64,000 nucleotides of DNA from the NCBI GenBank assembly GCA_015680685.1, contig MNCI01036208.1, positions 382,698 to 446,697 on the forward strand, read 5' to 3'. This document shows positions 24,761-36,670 of the stretch, piece after piece (the first letter of the stretch is position 1; the number at the start of each line of letters is the position of its first letter). Under the pieces are notes generated by a model. That model saw only the letters and a program-made list of their open reading frames with translations. It was not told where the DNA came from and did not search any database. The DNA comes from Gnetum montanum (Eukaryota > Streptophyta > Gnetopsida > Gnetales > Gnetaceae). The position numbers and the translations under genes are program-made.

Positions 24761-24769
24761 ATAATAGGG

Positions 24770-25720
24770 ACATTTCTCATCATCCATCTACATAAGCATA
24801 TCTCCCAAGGCATAATTTAATACATCTATCATAATATAAAATAGTCTAGACCAATCGAGTGCTTGTAGAATTAGAGTTTCTACAAGTTTCTCCTTTAGTT
24901 GTTGAAATGCTTTTTCACATACCGTGGTCCAGACAAATGGAGCATCTTTCTTTGTCAGCTCAACCAAAAAATTTGTGATCTTAGATAAATTCTCTATGGA
25001 TCACCAATAGTAGCCATTATGTCCAAAGAATGACTAAACATCTTTGACAATTTTTGGTTAGCGGATTATTCCTTGGATGATCCTTTTTTTTTCAAGATTG
25101 ACCTCAATTCTCGCTTGTGATATTCTATGCCCTAATACAATGCCTTCCTAGATCATTAGGTTACTTTTTTTCCAATTGAGCTACAAGTTTTTTTTAACAA
25201 ACCATTTTAACAATTTCTCAAGATGGTCCAAGGCTTGCTCAAATGTAGCTCCATAAGTGGAGAAGTCATCCATGAAGACTTCCACACCACTACCAATTTG
25301 CTGTTAAAAAATGCTTAGGACCAGACATTGGAATATAGAAGGGGCATTACATAGACCAAAAGGCATCTTGTGATATAAAAAGTCCCCCAAGGACTCATGA
25401 ATGTTGCCTTGGCCTAGTCCTCTAGCATGATCTAGATTTGGTTATAGCCACTATAATCATCTAGAAAACTATAGTAGCAATACCCAAAGATTGTGTCTAA
25501 CACCTAATCAACAAATGGTAATAGAAAATGATCCTTGAATGTGGCCACATTCAGCAGCCAAAAATCAATGTAGACCTACCATTTGCCATCTTTCTTGGAC
25601 ACAATAATAAGTGGACTAACCCACTTGCTATCCGCAATAAGATAAATGAACCTTGCCTTGAGGCGTTGTTTGATTTCTTTCTTGACAATCTTCTTTAGTT
25701 TGGGGTTTAATCACCTCTAT
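24770..25720 (-). pseudogene. Reverse transcriptase of element E
   Basis: Reading on the minus strand gives the palm-domain words in order: a long alpha/beta segment near 25500-25380 (YYSFLDDYSGYNQI-like), then VEVFMDDFSTYGATFEQAL with the catalytic MDD at 25273-25265. About 25000-24900 encodes the thumb/connection part. Numerous stops are present, mostly TAG. Confidence 0.75.
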
Positions 25721-26218
25721 GGCTATCTCTTTGGCTTCATGGCCAAATCAATGTAGATGTGATGTTGTCATATCCTAGGATCAGTCCTTGTGAGTTTAGG
25801 ATATGACTAAGTAAAGGCTACTAATCATTTTTTAATCACATTCAATAGCATCTTTTTCTATTCTAGAGTAAGATTTGCATTGATTATGACTAGCTTTCCA
25901 TTCTTTAAGAACACATATTCCATGCCAATTGATAAAGTTTTTAATTCAAGGGGCTCTTGCTTGAAATTTTTGGGAATTTCCAACTCTCCTTAGTAGGTAT
26001 CATCATTTGCATCATTAGAGAATTGGTGATGAACTTACTCTAGTTCATCCATAACCTACAACATATGCACATGTCAACCTCTCAATTGATTCGTACAAAC
26101 ACCTTTGAATTTCTACTTCTGGTGCACACTAGTTGCATGCAAAGATGGATGTTCATTTCACTACCCAAAGTTTCTACACATAATTACACCATGTATTGTT
26201 GTACGTGATACATGGCAC

Positions 26219-26830
26219 TCACTTCTTCTCGACCTCTCTAAATGCATTTTCTTTGGATATTTCCATGGAAAGATCTCTAATGCTCATTCTTGCATCAATA
26301 GTGCTAAGCAATGCCCTTCCCATGATGATTGGGAAGGTCCCTTTGTAGTTCTCCACATTGATCACTAGGAAATCGCTAGGGTAAGACCACCCACAAACAA
26401 TGGTTATAATGTCTTCTACTAGTCCCAATGGAACAATGATGGATTGGTCTATCAATTCTAACTTGATATTGCTCTTCTTTAAAGGAGGCAAGTTTCATGT
26501 AGTATACATCTCATGAGAGATCAAATTGACACTAGAACCAGAATCAAGAAGAGCCTTACATGATTTGTTCCTAGTAATCTACAAATAAATTAGAGGAATT
26601 CTAGGATCTACTAACTTCCTAGTAAGGTTTCCAACATGATCCAATTAGATATGACATGAGTAAGCATCACAGTATGGATTCTAGGTGGTATTTGATTTGA
26701 AGAAAACTTGAAGAAATTTGATACAAAGGAAGATAGAGAAATAGGGTTGTCAACCACAAGTGTAATTGAGGGCTTAGGTAGACTATGTGGTTCGAAGAAA
26801 GGTCTTTTCTTTAATCGAATATCCAAACCA
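26219..26830 (-). pseudogene. Protease of element E
   Basis: Minus strand near 26560-26510 reads CKALLDSGSSVNLISHEMY, the retroviral-type aspartic protease active site (DSG). The 26491-26219 frame continues PPLKKSNIKLELIDQSIIVPL, then the flap-side and GRALL region. The 26826-26611 frame (DIRLKKRPFFEPHSLPKPS) is the gag-protease linker, as in H. Confidence 0.8.
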
Positions 26831-27299
26831 CTCAGTTGATGAACCGATTATAGATTAACAACCCTGGTAGCATTGCATTATTGCAGTTGAGCTAGTAGTT
26901 CACCCTACATAAGTGGAGCATGTGGTAGCTATGTTGAGGAAGGAGGAAGATGTGTAGGAACATGAGGAGGATAAGGGTAAGAGGTGGTATCCCTTCTTAC
27001 ATGTGGAAAATCAGTTCAGTAATAATCAAAAGGATGGTAATGATATTAGAAAGTATAAACATGACTAGAAGAGTCATGTGGAGATAAGGGTTCCTAAACA
27101 TAGTACCCATATGAATTAGGTTGTTAATAAGGGTATTGTTGCCTTGGTGGTGCTAGTACCCATGACCATGGTTGCTACCACTATTGATACTGCTCATATG
27201 GTTGTAGTGGAGTTCAACTTGGATAATACTATTATGGCTGATGGAACTGCCTAGAATTACCTTGAGGATAAGACAATTTTTTGGGTGTTTGCCTTTGTG

Positions 27300-29018
27300 T
27301 GAGTTGTGGATTCAAAGCGTATGCCCTAGACTCCTATAAGTGTGACACTATGGGGTAACATCCATTTCGATGTTCATACTAGCAAATGTCACACCCACCA
27401 TCATCATTTGATTTTCTTTCTACAACTTCTTCTATTGCATCAATCTTATCCTTAACTTTTTGATAAGCACATTCAACTTTCTTGCACCTCCTATGCTCAC
27501 AATCACTACCTTGTTCTTTGGACTCTTCAACAATTTTTAGGACAACTTGAAATTTGCTATCCATGGAGTCCCATAACTGATCAACCTTGCCCATAATTTT
27601 AGATTGAGATTTTTAAAGCGGTAAGGCTTTCCTATTCACCACCTCATCAAGTGCTAATTCTTCCTCACTATCCAAAATTGAACCTCCCTCTTACGAATGG
27701 AAGGATCATAGTTATACTCTTCTGCACTTTTTCATTTTCTTAATTCACCTTTCTCTTTAGCTACTTGCTTAATCAATCTTTTGATCTAATGGATGGTTAA
27801 TTTGAACAATCACCCTTGTGCATAAACACCAAGGGCTCTCCTCATTTTAGATCGAAGCTAGTCTACAATGTGGTGAAGTTGATCCAATTGAGAATAACCA
27901 TGGCCAAGACACCTATGCATTAAAAAATAGTATCAGTCAATGGTGGCATCCAAGGGTTTGTGTGTTCCTTGTTTCCATCCTTGGATCTACCTTCTTAAGT
28001 TGGACACTTTGGAGTATGTTTGATATTTATCATTGAACAATTCATGCATTGTACTCCATCATCTAATAGATTCTAGTTCTAAAGATTGGTACCAGTTTCC
28101 TACTTTGTTAATGAGTGTCCTTGGGAACAACTTAAGTTTTTGCCACTCATTCTCTATATTTTGCAAGGCACATGCATCTTGAAAAACTTGGAGATGGTTT
28201 TTTGGATTTGATTTATATCCCCCTTTGAAGCTAGGGATATTGTTCTTATCTAGCCTCTTGATCCAATTATTCCTTCGATCATTTCGATCCCGTCAATCAC
28301 CTTCATCATAGTCCCATCTCATGTGGTTGCAATCAAAGCCAAAAGAAGAAGAGGATGATGATGAGGGTGAAGAGAAAGGAGGACTAACAACATCACAGTT
28401 CCTACTACCACCTCTTCGGTAATCGTAACCATAATCATGATCTTGTTTCTTGTCCATATCCCTGCCTTGACTTACCCCTTTTGATCCTTCTTTGTCATTG
28501 GATCCATTCTTGCTAGAACAAGGATTGTGAATTATGGACTACAAGTTCTAGTTTTTACCTCCTTCATTGCATTCAAAGAAAGGAATTTCACTAAATGGAA
28601 AACCCCTAAAGAAGGGTTCTCTATCATGTTTTTGGTACAGCAAGAATGAGGAATCATTAAATCCTTTTTCCTTCACAAATTCATAGTGTTATTCTAAGTG
28701 GTAATCCCTGAGACATTGTGCCTCAATGGGATGATAATCCTTGGCATCACTATCCTGCACCATGTACTTAGCATGAAGTCCTTAGAGACCCCATCGTATA
28801 AGCATTTTTTGGCGCATTGTAAGAATGGATCGATCTAACAGCAACATAATGTTGTCCTTCATATCACACCACTGCAGTTGTTCATCCTAGTGTAGGATGA
28901 AGATGAATTTTGGTACATACTCATCATGATGAGCATATACCACTCTATATTGTTGAGGCACTGGCAGATGTACTTTGTTAGACTTGGGCCAAGAATCACT
29001 CCTATGAGAAGAAGACAT
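27300..29018 (-). pseudogene. gag of element E
   Basis: The start ATG at 29018 opens MSSSHRSDSWPKSNK. At codon 44 an in-frame TAG follows 'FIFILH' before DEQLQWCDMKDN. The same stop occurs in element H. Downstream, near 28260-28020, the retrotransposon gag domain can be read (NLPSFKGGYKSNPKNHLQVFQ-like, then LKLFPRTL). The 27594-27379 frame, MGKVDQLWDSMDSKFQVVLKI, ends in a short Cys pair region (NDDGGCDIC). Broken by stops and frameshifts. Confidence 0.7.
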
Positions 29019-29158
29019 CGTGTGCTAGAAAAATAAAAATGTAGTGTGTTTCTAAATATAGTTGTAGTAATATTAAGATGTGATATGACTCTAAGGTTCA
29101 TTTCAACGATTTGAATAATTTTCACTAATCTTAGATAGCGCACGTAACAACTAAAAGG

Positions 29159-29176
29159 TTCCCAGCAACAATGCCA
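29159..29176 (-). other. Primer-binding site of element E (tRNA-Asp type)
   Basis: The minus strand reads TGGCATTGTTGCTGGGAA next to the LTR. It agrees with the tRNA-Asp complement at 13 of 18 positions, and all differences are transitions. Confidence 0.65.
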
Positions 29177-29177
29177 A

Positions 29178-30111
29178 TGATGAGCAGTGAGGCACCCCTA
29201 CACCCAACCATACAAATCACAAGCGTTCACGTGTGATCCAATCAAATTCCATAGATCTTAAGTTCTTAAGTACACTAGTTCTAAAACGTGAAATCTAATT
29301 GGAATGATCATTGTTTTCTCAGTTCCACTCATGAGGTACAAGTATATGGTTAACTGCAACTGAAGCATTTGATTTTTATCATTTTTTATTTTATAAGTTT
29401 AATCACCTAAAGCAAGAATGAAAGGTGGATTAATTTAAGATCTAATTCATCTACTGCCTAGCTAGCCTAACACAAGTAGTCGTTCCCACTTTCTAGACAC
29501 ATTCTAAACACATATAGCACTGCTAGGCTACCAAACGTTAAGCATTTCTAGATTACCAAGTGCTACACATATGCTCAAGGTGGTCATGCTTGTGTTCATT
29601 AATAACTAAAAATTAATTGCTTAATTAAAGTGCATTACATTGAAGTGTATGAATATTAAATGCATCATGGAAACATTAATCTATTCTCAGTGCTGCACAA
29701 ATGATCAAAAGGTTTTGGTTTTATTCCCATCACACTACTGTGCTCAAGTGCATTAGTGCTCAAACAAAGATCTGTACACACTTAGACTTTTGTTGTGGGC
29801 ACTTAAAAAATATTCTAACTCTAAAGAAAATAAATTGTAAGAGCTTTGCTATCTATGAAAAAAACTGATATAAAACTATATGAAAATTGTAAGCCCAGGT
29901 GCTATAGTTATAGGCTGACATATGCCCTATGATATTGGAAATTTGACATCACGTCTTGGGCTCTAATATCGGGTATCTGATAACTTTCCAATATCATAGG
30001 GCATATGTCAGCCTATAACTATAGCCTCAAAGCCTTGATATTTGATATTGAAGCCTCAAAGCCTTGATATCAGATATTCGATATTAGGGCTGATGTAATC
30101 ATGACCCATTA
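29178..30111 (-). repeat. 5' LTR of element E, probably chimeric with D
   Basis: The left part matches the E LTR at 18759. The last ~50 bases (gatattagggctgatgtaatcatgac region) resemble the D LTR end at about 11800-11848 and not the E LTR end at 19560-19598. The outer flank carries GTCTT, the duplication that pairs with the D LTR at 11018. At 934 bp it is the longest LTR in the window, partly because of a 37-bp inverted duplication. Confidence 0.75.
29902..30024. repeat. Perfect 37-bp inverted repeat with 49-bp spacer in LTR
   Basis: Arm 29902-29938 begins CTATAGTTATAGGCTGAC and is the exact reverse complement of arm 29988-30024. The arms contain the TATA-box area of the LTR promoter (tataactatag on the minus strand). 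In the other LTRs this area occurs once. Confidence 0.9.
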
Positions 30112-30116
30112 GTCTT
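30112..30116. other. Target-site duplication GTCTT, right copy
   Basis: Identical to 11018-11022. It follows the outer end of the right-hand LTR. The LINE F reading frame resumes immediately after it (CTAATAACTTTC). Confidence 0.75.
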
Positions 30117-30860
30117 CTAATAACTTTCTTCATTATCTTCTTTATCCTCAAGCCATTTCTATCCCTAGTTCTCTAATTCTCAAAAAAATTTGAAAGACAT
30201 GGTAAAAGTTTAGTAAATATTGGAATTACAATCATATTATAATTTCAAAAGATATGCTTAAGCAAATTAGCCCATGGTGGCTCCTTTCAATGAAAGAGGT
30301 TAGGCTAATAATGCATCTAGATTTTTTACCACTTGGAGTAGATTTGGTATCATTGTAGTTTCATGTCTATGTATGCATGATAGATGGATTACTTAGAATA
30401 AAGCTTCTAGAAGCTATGGTTTAAATGGAAAGAGAGAAAAAAAAATTTAAAAATTAATTTCTAGTCTAAAGATTTTATTTAAAGTTGACAACAATTTGTA
30501 GTAAGCTTTTCCAAATATTTTTTGGAAGGATGATAGACATGTTTTTCCTTTTAATTTGAAAGTTTCTTATGAGATTATTACAAAGAATGATTTTATTCAT
30601 AAAAAATTAATAAGGCCTAGAAAATACAATTATCATCATACTTTTGGATGAAAAAATAAATAATATTTGAAAAGCTCCTACATTTCCTAAAATTTGTGGT
30701 TTTTTATGGTGTCTTATTCATTAAGGTCTTTATATCATAACTCGTCTTAAACATATGGGAAATGTTTCTCCTCAACCAAGGATAGTCTCCTATAAGCCCT
30801 ATTGCTACAAGACCATAACAACTTGCATATTCTTTTGTGAATGTAGAAGGTCTTAATGAC
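30117..30860 (+). mobile_element. LINE F, 3' part (ORF2 C-terminal region)
   Basis: This is the continuation of the LINE cut at 11022. It includes 'KASRSYGLNGKR' and 'PNIFWKDDRHVFPFNLKVSYEI', then 'ICGFLWCLIH..LYIITRLKHMGN' and a Cys-rich end (YCYKTITTCIFFCECR). This is the order of the plant LINE C-terminal region ahead of its CCHC-like end. Many stops. The 3' terminus and poly(A) tail are not clear. Confidence 0.7.
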
Positions 30861-31249
30861 CTAAGTCAATCCTGTGAGGTAACTGTATATGTGTTCATCA
30901 ACTACCTTGACATCCTTGCATGAACTACTAACTATATTTTTAATTAATTAGCCTTTTTGCTTGGTCCTACCATGTTAGTGGCTTTTGTTTTGAAAGGGCT
31001 CATTGTACCACATGTTTTAAACTTCTTTTAAATAATTAGTTTTAGATTTTTTTAAAAAAGACACATAACAATATTCTAAAAATGCAACATTTTAATATTT
31101 AATCTTGATATATTCTTGTTATATATTCATATGTGAACCCTAGAAATGTTTGGGCTTTGGGTGGAGGATAAGAAATTGACATCTTTCAGAATTAGTAAAC
31201 ATTCATAAAGAAAAAAATTAAAAATTAAAAACATAACATGTAGCCAAAT
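30861..31249. other. No gene seen
   Basis: AT-rich spacer between the two LINE copies. It may include the 3' untranslated region of LINE F and the 5' end of LINE B. I find no motif that settles this. Confidence 0.4.
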
Positions 31250-33495
31250 CTTCTGCTCATTTTTTCATCCATAGAGAGGAACATTGTGAGTATACCCTCA
31301 ATCCAATTATTTTTTACCATAGCATTATGATCAATGGAACTCAAATTTTCCACCTTTGTATTGAACTTGATATAGCTCTTAGAAAAACCTTGTTAACCCT
31401 CGCAGCTAGTGGGAAACTCTTCACCTAGAAAATAAATTATTTTTATCTTCTAAATTCATGCAGCTACTATCACTGGGTTGAGCATCATATCTCAATGTGT
31501 CCCTTCTTAGCTAGAAAAAAACAATCCACCATGTCTCAAAAAACTCAGTACCCAACACATCATCCCATCCATCATTAGAATCCTTTAGGTTCAGATCCTC
31601 TTCTAAAACAACTCCAAAATCTTCCTCTTTGTCTAGCCTCTCCAAGGTACAAGCACTATAGTCAGGTGCACACCCCTCAACACATGTCATCCTCTCAAAG
31701 TCCTTCAAGGACTCTATCTTAGGTGAGGAGTTTGTAATAGGCAGTGGAAGGAAACGAAAGCTTTTTCCCCTATAACTCCACCTCCACTTCCTCTCCTCTA
31801 AACACTTCTATGGCCCTTGTCATTACAAATAACTCCTTTGTCATTCTTTTACAAATAATAGAAGTTGATACTTTGACTTCCAAATCTTCTATTGACCTCT
31901 CATTCAACATGCCCTTTACTTCCCCATGAACCTCTTATCATGGAACATTCGTGGCCTTACTAATAGGCTTTGATGAAAGTGTGCAGGCAACTTTCATTCT
32001 AGTCTAAATATTGCTTTAGATTTCATTCTCTTTCATGAAATTAAAATTTCAGAAGATCACTTATCTCTTTCAGCCCATTGGTTTTTCCCTCACTCCTCAA
32101 TTCTTGCTACGTCCCATGTGAGTGGGAAAGGGGGAGCTACCATTATTTTCTTGACCTACTGGAAAGATAAAATCATTCAAAGTGATTCTAATTTTGGCCA
32201 TAGAATTTCTTGGGCTACCTTCTCTTCTTCACATGGCCCTTTCAGTATTTACTCAATTTATGCCCCTAACGATTCTATAGAATGTGCTCTCCTATGGCAG
32301 GAACTCATCAATTTTCTTCCTCCAATACCTTGAATTTTTTAAGGAAATTTTAATATGATAGAATTCCCTCAAGATAAGCTTGGGGGTGTTTTTTCATCTA
32401 CCAAATTTTGAGTATCAGACCTAGTCTATCTTTAAGAAAAAGTTCTACCTCTCTGATGGAGTGGATGCCTCTACTAGCGATCCCCTTCACAAATGTACTT
32501 GAAGCAATCTACATATTGGATATGCACACATCTACAATAGGTTAGATAGGTTCTACTTTTCCATCCTTTTTTTCTAGCAAGCCTTCTCTGCTACCACAGT
32601 TCATCATCACGCCACCTTATCATACCATCTTCCCATCTCTATCTCTATCCAAATTCATGGCAACAACCATTGACATAAATTCCATCTTTTCCAACTACAT
32701 AACCACTATTTCTCTTCCCCTTCCACCCAACTTCTTTTCTCTAACCTTTGGAATGTTAAACCTTAGCCCTTAGATCAAGTGGGCTGGATTTAGTGGTGGC
32801 ATTGTGCTTCTTGTAGAGTGTGGAACTTTGCTTGCTCATACAGTAAGGTCGTGGCTACTCAAGCTAAACAAGAGTACAACAACATTCACCTTACTAATGA
32901 ACATCTAACTGATAGCTTAGTTCAAGATCCCTTCAACACTCTTGTTCATGAGGAGTTAGCTAGAGCCCAGTTGGCTTTCCAACATTGGGAAGTGTACAGA
33001 GCATAAAGTGCCTTAGCTAAAAATAGACTCACTTAGGTAAATATTCAAGATGAACATTGTAAGGAAATTTTCAAGTATCTAAATAGCTCTTCTCCCTCAC
33101 ATTCTTTAGAAAAAATCTCCAATGATGGTTCCATCATCACTAACAACAACAGTATTCTCACATTTCTTAAAAACCATTATGAAACCCTATTTGCAACTAC
33201 CCCCATGGACATCTCATCATTTGAGGCTGCTACCCTCAATTATCCTAGACTTATCAATTATACCATGTTGCAAAGTTTAGATGCCGATATTAGCAAAGAA
33301 GAGCTTCAAGCAACTTGTTCCAAGTTGAGTCATGGGAAGGCTCTTGGTTTTGATGGTTTTTTCGATAAATTTTTTCAAAATCATTGGGATCTAGTGGAAA
33401 ATGACCTTCTCTAGGTTATCAAAGAGGCTATCATTACTAATTCCCTTGGGCCCAATCTTAATCAAGGGATTATTTACCTCCTTCCTAAATCTGGG
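31250..33495 (+). mobile_element. LINE B, 5' part (ORF1 end, endonuclease, start of RT)
   Basis: Near 31280-31500 a degraded ORF1 C-terminal domain can be read (IFHLCIELDIALRKTLL, then a zinc-knuckle-like CSYYHWVEHHISMCP). The ORF2 endonuclease starts near 31928 with LLSWNIRGL, continues FILFHEIKIS, then SGKGGATIIFLTYWKDKI and FSIYSIYAPNDS. The reverse transcriptase begins near 33270 (LDADISKEELQ, GKALGFDGFFDKFF) and runs to IIYLLPKSG at 33495. There the element A LTR interrupts it. Frameshifts and stops are present. Confidence 0.85.
33491..33495. other. Target-site duplication of element A, left copy (CTGGG)
   Basis: CTGGG precedes the LTR; TTGGG (42339-42343) follows the other LTR. One C/T difference. 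Keeping one copy restores the LINE B reading PKSG-DPT in frame. Confidence 0.8.
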
Positions 33496-34370
33496 TGATG
33501 AATCATGATTCAATAGCCTCCGATATCGAACCCCCAATATCGAACCCACGATATTAGGTACACGATATCGTGACCTAAGAAGCAATATTGGATACACAAT
33601 ATTATGACTCCTGTGTGGGCCTATAAATACACATGTAGGCATAAGGAGTTAGGGAGTCAGTCAGTCGATAGTTTTAGCTAGAAGTTAGTTTTCATTTTTA
33701 GTTCTTCTCAACCCTTTCTCCCAATGCATGCCCATAGTGTGATGATTGTAATTGTACGGCACCTTTATTCAAGTGTGACGTACTTGGACATGCACATGAC
33801 TAGAAATAAAGATAGAGATTACTTCATCATTATAGCATTCACTTAGTTTAATTATTTAACTGCTTTCTTAATTAATACTTTTGTATCCTCAACTCTTATT
33901 AAACGTGGAATGAGTATGACTTAATCATGAGCATTTAAGTGTGACTACTTGGTAACCCAATAGCATACCTAGGATCTGCACTTGGTAATCCCAGTAGTAG
34001 CCATGCACAAGGTCCAAGATGTGTAAGGATGATTAAGGAATAGATGCTCATTGCACTTAAGCTAGTTTAGACTCTCTCCTTCCATTTCCTATTAGCTTAG
34101 CTCGCTCTCTCCCTTTTCCTCCTAGCTTAATTAAGTGATTTTCCATTGCCTATAGGAGTAGCACTAGGTTAGAAACCATATCATACACCTCACTCTGGAC
34201 TAAACCATACATGACAAAGCATATACTAGTCCAAGTTGGAAGACAGCAGACTACGATCAATGAGTAATTATCTTGATACCACAACTAGCCCATCTACGGA
34301 GTTCGACCAAATCGTGCATGAAACACTCATATTCATATGGTTGAGTGTAGGGGTACCTTGCCACTCATCA
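33496..34370 (+). repeat. 5' LTR of element A
   Basis: Starts TGATGAATCATGATTC and ends CCACTCATCA. U3 contains at least five GATATC/ATATT words (33525-33605), then a TATA box (gcctataaatac near 33630). An AATAAA lies near 33805. It is 875 bp, against 876 bp for its partner. In one ~230-base stretch I count about 14 differences from the partner, mostly transitions. Confidence 0.9.
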
Positions 34371-34389
34371 TTGGCACCATTTCCAAGGA
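34371..34389 (+). other. Primer-binding site of element A (tRNA-Asp type)
   Basis: TTGGCACCATTTCCAAGGA follows the LTR directly. It agrees at 13 of 18 positions with the tRNA-Asp complement TGGCGCCGTTGCCGGGGA. The differences are mostly G-to-A changes, chiefly at CpG sites. Confidence 0.6.
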
Positions 34390-34559
34390 CAATGTTAGTT
34401 ATCTAGATTAGTTATATCATACAAGATGGCTATAACAACTATTAATGATATATCCTTTAGAAAATAAATTAGATTAAATTCAATTAAGTCACACATGATT
34501 CACAATAATGTCTCTCTCACAAGACTATGATAATGCAACAACTAGTAAGGTAATTCATT

Positions 34560-36430
34560 AGAGAACTAACGAATTATATAATGATGAAGATGAAGCTTGG
34601 AGTACCCAATCTCATGTAGGGGTCTTCTATGAGCATAAACACAAACAACATCATCCCAACTCACAAATGCATAACATACCTAGTGACGATGAACCCCGAT
34701 TGGCCACTACAAGCCTAACAGAAATACAAGAGCCTATTTGAATATCCCACAGGCATCATAAAGAAAGTTGTCTATCTAAGCTTGATTTAAACAACTTTCC
34801 CAAGTTTTCATGAGGCTATGATTTAGATCCACAACATCATCTACAAGCCTTCCATGATGCCTATGTATGGAATAACATTGATAATGGATGGAAAAAACTT
34901 AATTTCTTTCCTATGACACTTGTTGGCCAAGCAAAAGTATGATATAGGTCATTAAAACCAAAATTAATTCGACGTTGGCTGACAATGGTAGAACTATTTA
35001 ATGAAAGATATCAAAACTATGCAAGAGTGTCAACCTTGAGTAGACAAATCCAAGAGTGGAAATGAGTGCAACATGAACCCTTGGACATGGCCTTAGAAAG
35101 ATATTATGCACTATTAAACAACTACCCAAGCCATGGGTTCTCTGAGGAAAGGCTAATGTACCATATCATAGATGGGCTCCGTAATGAAACAAGGGAGACC
35201 CTAGGGATGGATGCTGAGGTTAACTATATGAACTCTGAAACCATCGAATCCAAGAGCTTATTAAGCGAATAGCAAAAGAAGAAGGAGAAATGGCTAAGTG
35301 GGAGAATGTTGAAAAATCTCAATAGGCCCAAAACCTTAAATCAACAAGGGTCCATGATAATGAAGAGGAGAAATCAACTCACCCCAAGGAGGAGGAATCA
35401 TCTTTGCCAATACTACAATCATTAGATGAAATTAAGGCAAAGATCAATAAGATGATGTAATAGATGCATGAAAAATGTAGAGAATATGCCAACGCTATTA
35501 GAGGTAGAATTATGACAACCCAAGAAATAGGACAAAACACCTTTAGATGATTAGAAAGAAGGGTTGAAGAGAATAAGAACTTAACTACCAATCATACATA
35601 TCAATGTAACATTTACCTGTACGATCATCCCAAGGGCCAATATCCAATCTTGTCACATTTACAGGAGCATTGGGAAATAATGTTATATCCAGAGTTCGTA
35701 CAAAAATACTATGTTCGATCACAATGGCAATAATCCCAGTTTGGGGGGGGGGGCACCCCTAAACTGGTTACCCCCTTCATCCCATCTAAACCCAAGCACT
35801 TATTAGGTTCAACATCCTATTTTCCCAACTGGGTCAACATCTTCTACCTCACCACATTATTATTATTCTCCTCAATACCATCAATCCATATCCTCACCAA
35901 CAGGACCACCACCTTGGGTACTTTACACTTCTCCTTAATTTCAACATTCTTATCTTTCACCTCCTTCTACATTGCCACTAATTGTACTCGAAGGGTTGGC
36001 ACCACAACATCAACCTACAAATGTTACTTGTGCTTCTACTATCAACTACAGTGGAAATCCTCCACAACATCATAGGAGTCCCTTCTTTAGACATGACCGT
36101 AGAAAGGGACACCTTAGCTTTGAAACCACTACATCCTCCAACTCAGCACAAGTTCAGCACTGTGATGCATCTTTCTCTGTGAACCCTTCGCCTTGTGTTA
36201 CCTTATCCGGGCCACCACTCAACACTCCAACAACTATGCAGCCTAATGAATATAGCTATGTAGGGAGACATATTGATTCTTGCATACCATCTTATGGTCA
36301 CAAGTGCCATAGTGGGTCAACCATTTATCAATTAACTACATCTTATAAATTGCCCCACTATGTCAACTTTAATACAATGTGTGCACCCTAATTTGGATAC
36401 ATTCCAACCACCACCTCAAAAAACACCCAA
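34560..36430 (+). pseudogene. gag of element A
   Basis: The frame 35066-35272 (MQHEPLDMALERYYALLNNYP, then GFSEERLMYHIIDGLRNETRE) is the C-terminal half of the retrotransposon gag domain. Upstream in other frames are LNNFPKFS- and GWKKLNFFPMTLVGQAKVWYRS-like segments, the usual FP.TL..A..WY region. Downstream, IYLYDHPKGQYPILSHL matches the H gag (IYQYDHPKGRGPVVSHL). A Pro/Ser/Thr-rich tail follows (35972-36391). An 11-G run at 35743-35753 sits in this region. Stops and frameshifts are present. Confidence 0.75.
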
Positions 36431-36544
36431 TGGGTTGGATATGACTAGGCCCTAATATTTCCAACATGGATGGATTCTAACCTTCCATTTATTAATTCTA
36501 GCCATGCTCAACCGATTAGTTATGGGGGATATCCTCCATTCTAA

Positions 36545-36670
36545 CAAGTAGAATTAATAAATATTTTTTCTTTTCTTTAATTTTACAATTTTTTTTTTTT
36601 AGTTTTTCATCTTTCAATTTGTTGTTTTATCTTTTTATTTATTGTTTTATCTTTTTATCTTTTTATGAGT
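36545..36670 (+). repeat. T-rich tract of element A
   Basis: TTTTACAATTTTTTT, then TTTGTTGTTTTATC words. Homologous to tracts in D, E and H and marks the boundary between coding region and spacer. Confidence 0.6.

Larger units (their letters stand above)
19599..29177 (-). mobile_element. Element E internal region (gag-pol Athila-like element)
   Basis: On the minus strand the order is: primer site, gag (29018-27300), protease (about 26830-26219), reverse transcriptase (about 25700-24900), RNase H (24746-24513), integrase (24060-23100), T-rich tract, long 3' leader and polypurine tract. Integrase last is the Ty3/gypsy order. The 3' leader is about 1.5 kb longer than in H because of extra GC-richer sequence at about 20000-21745. 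All ORFs have stops or frameshifts, so the copy is dead. Confidence 0.8.
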
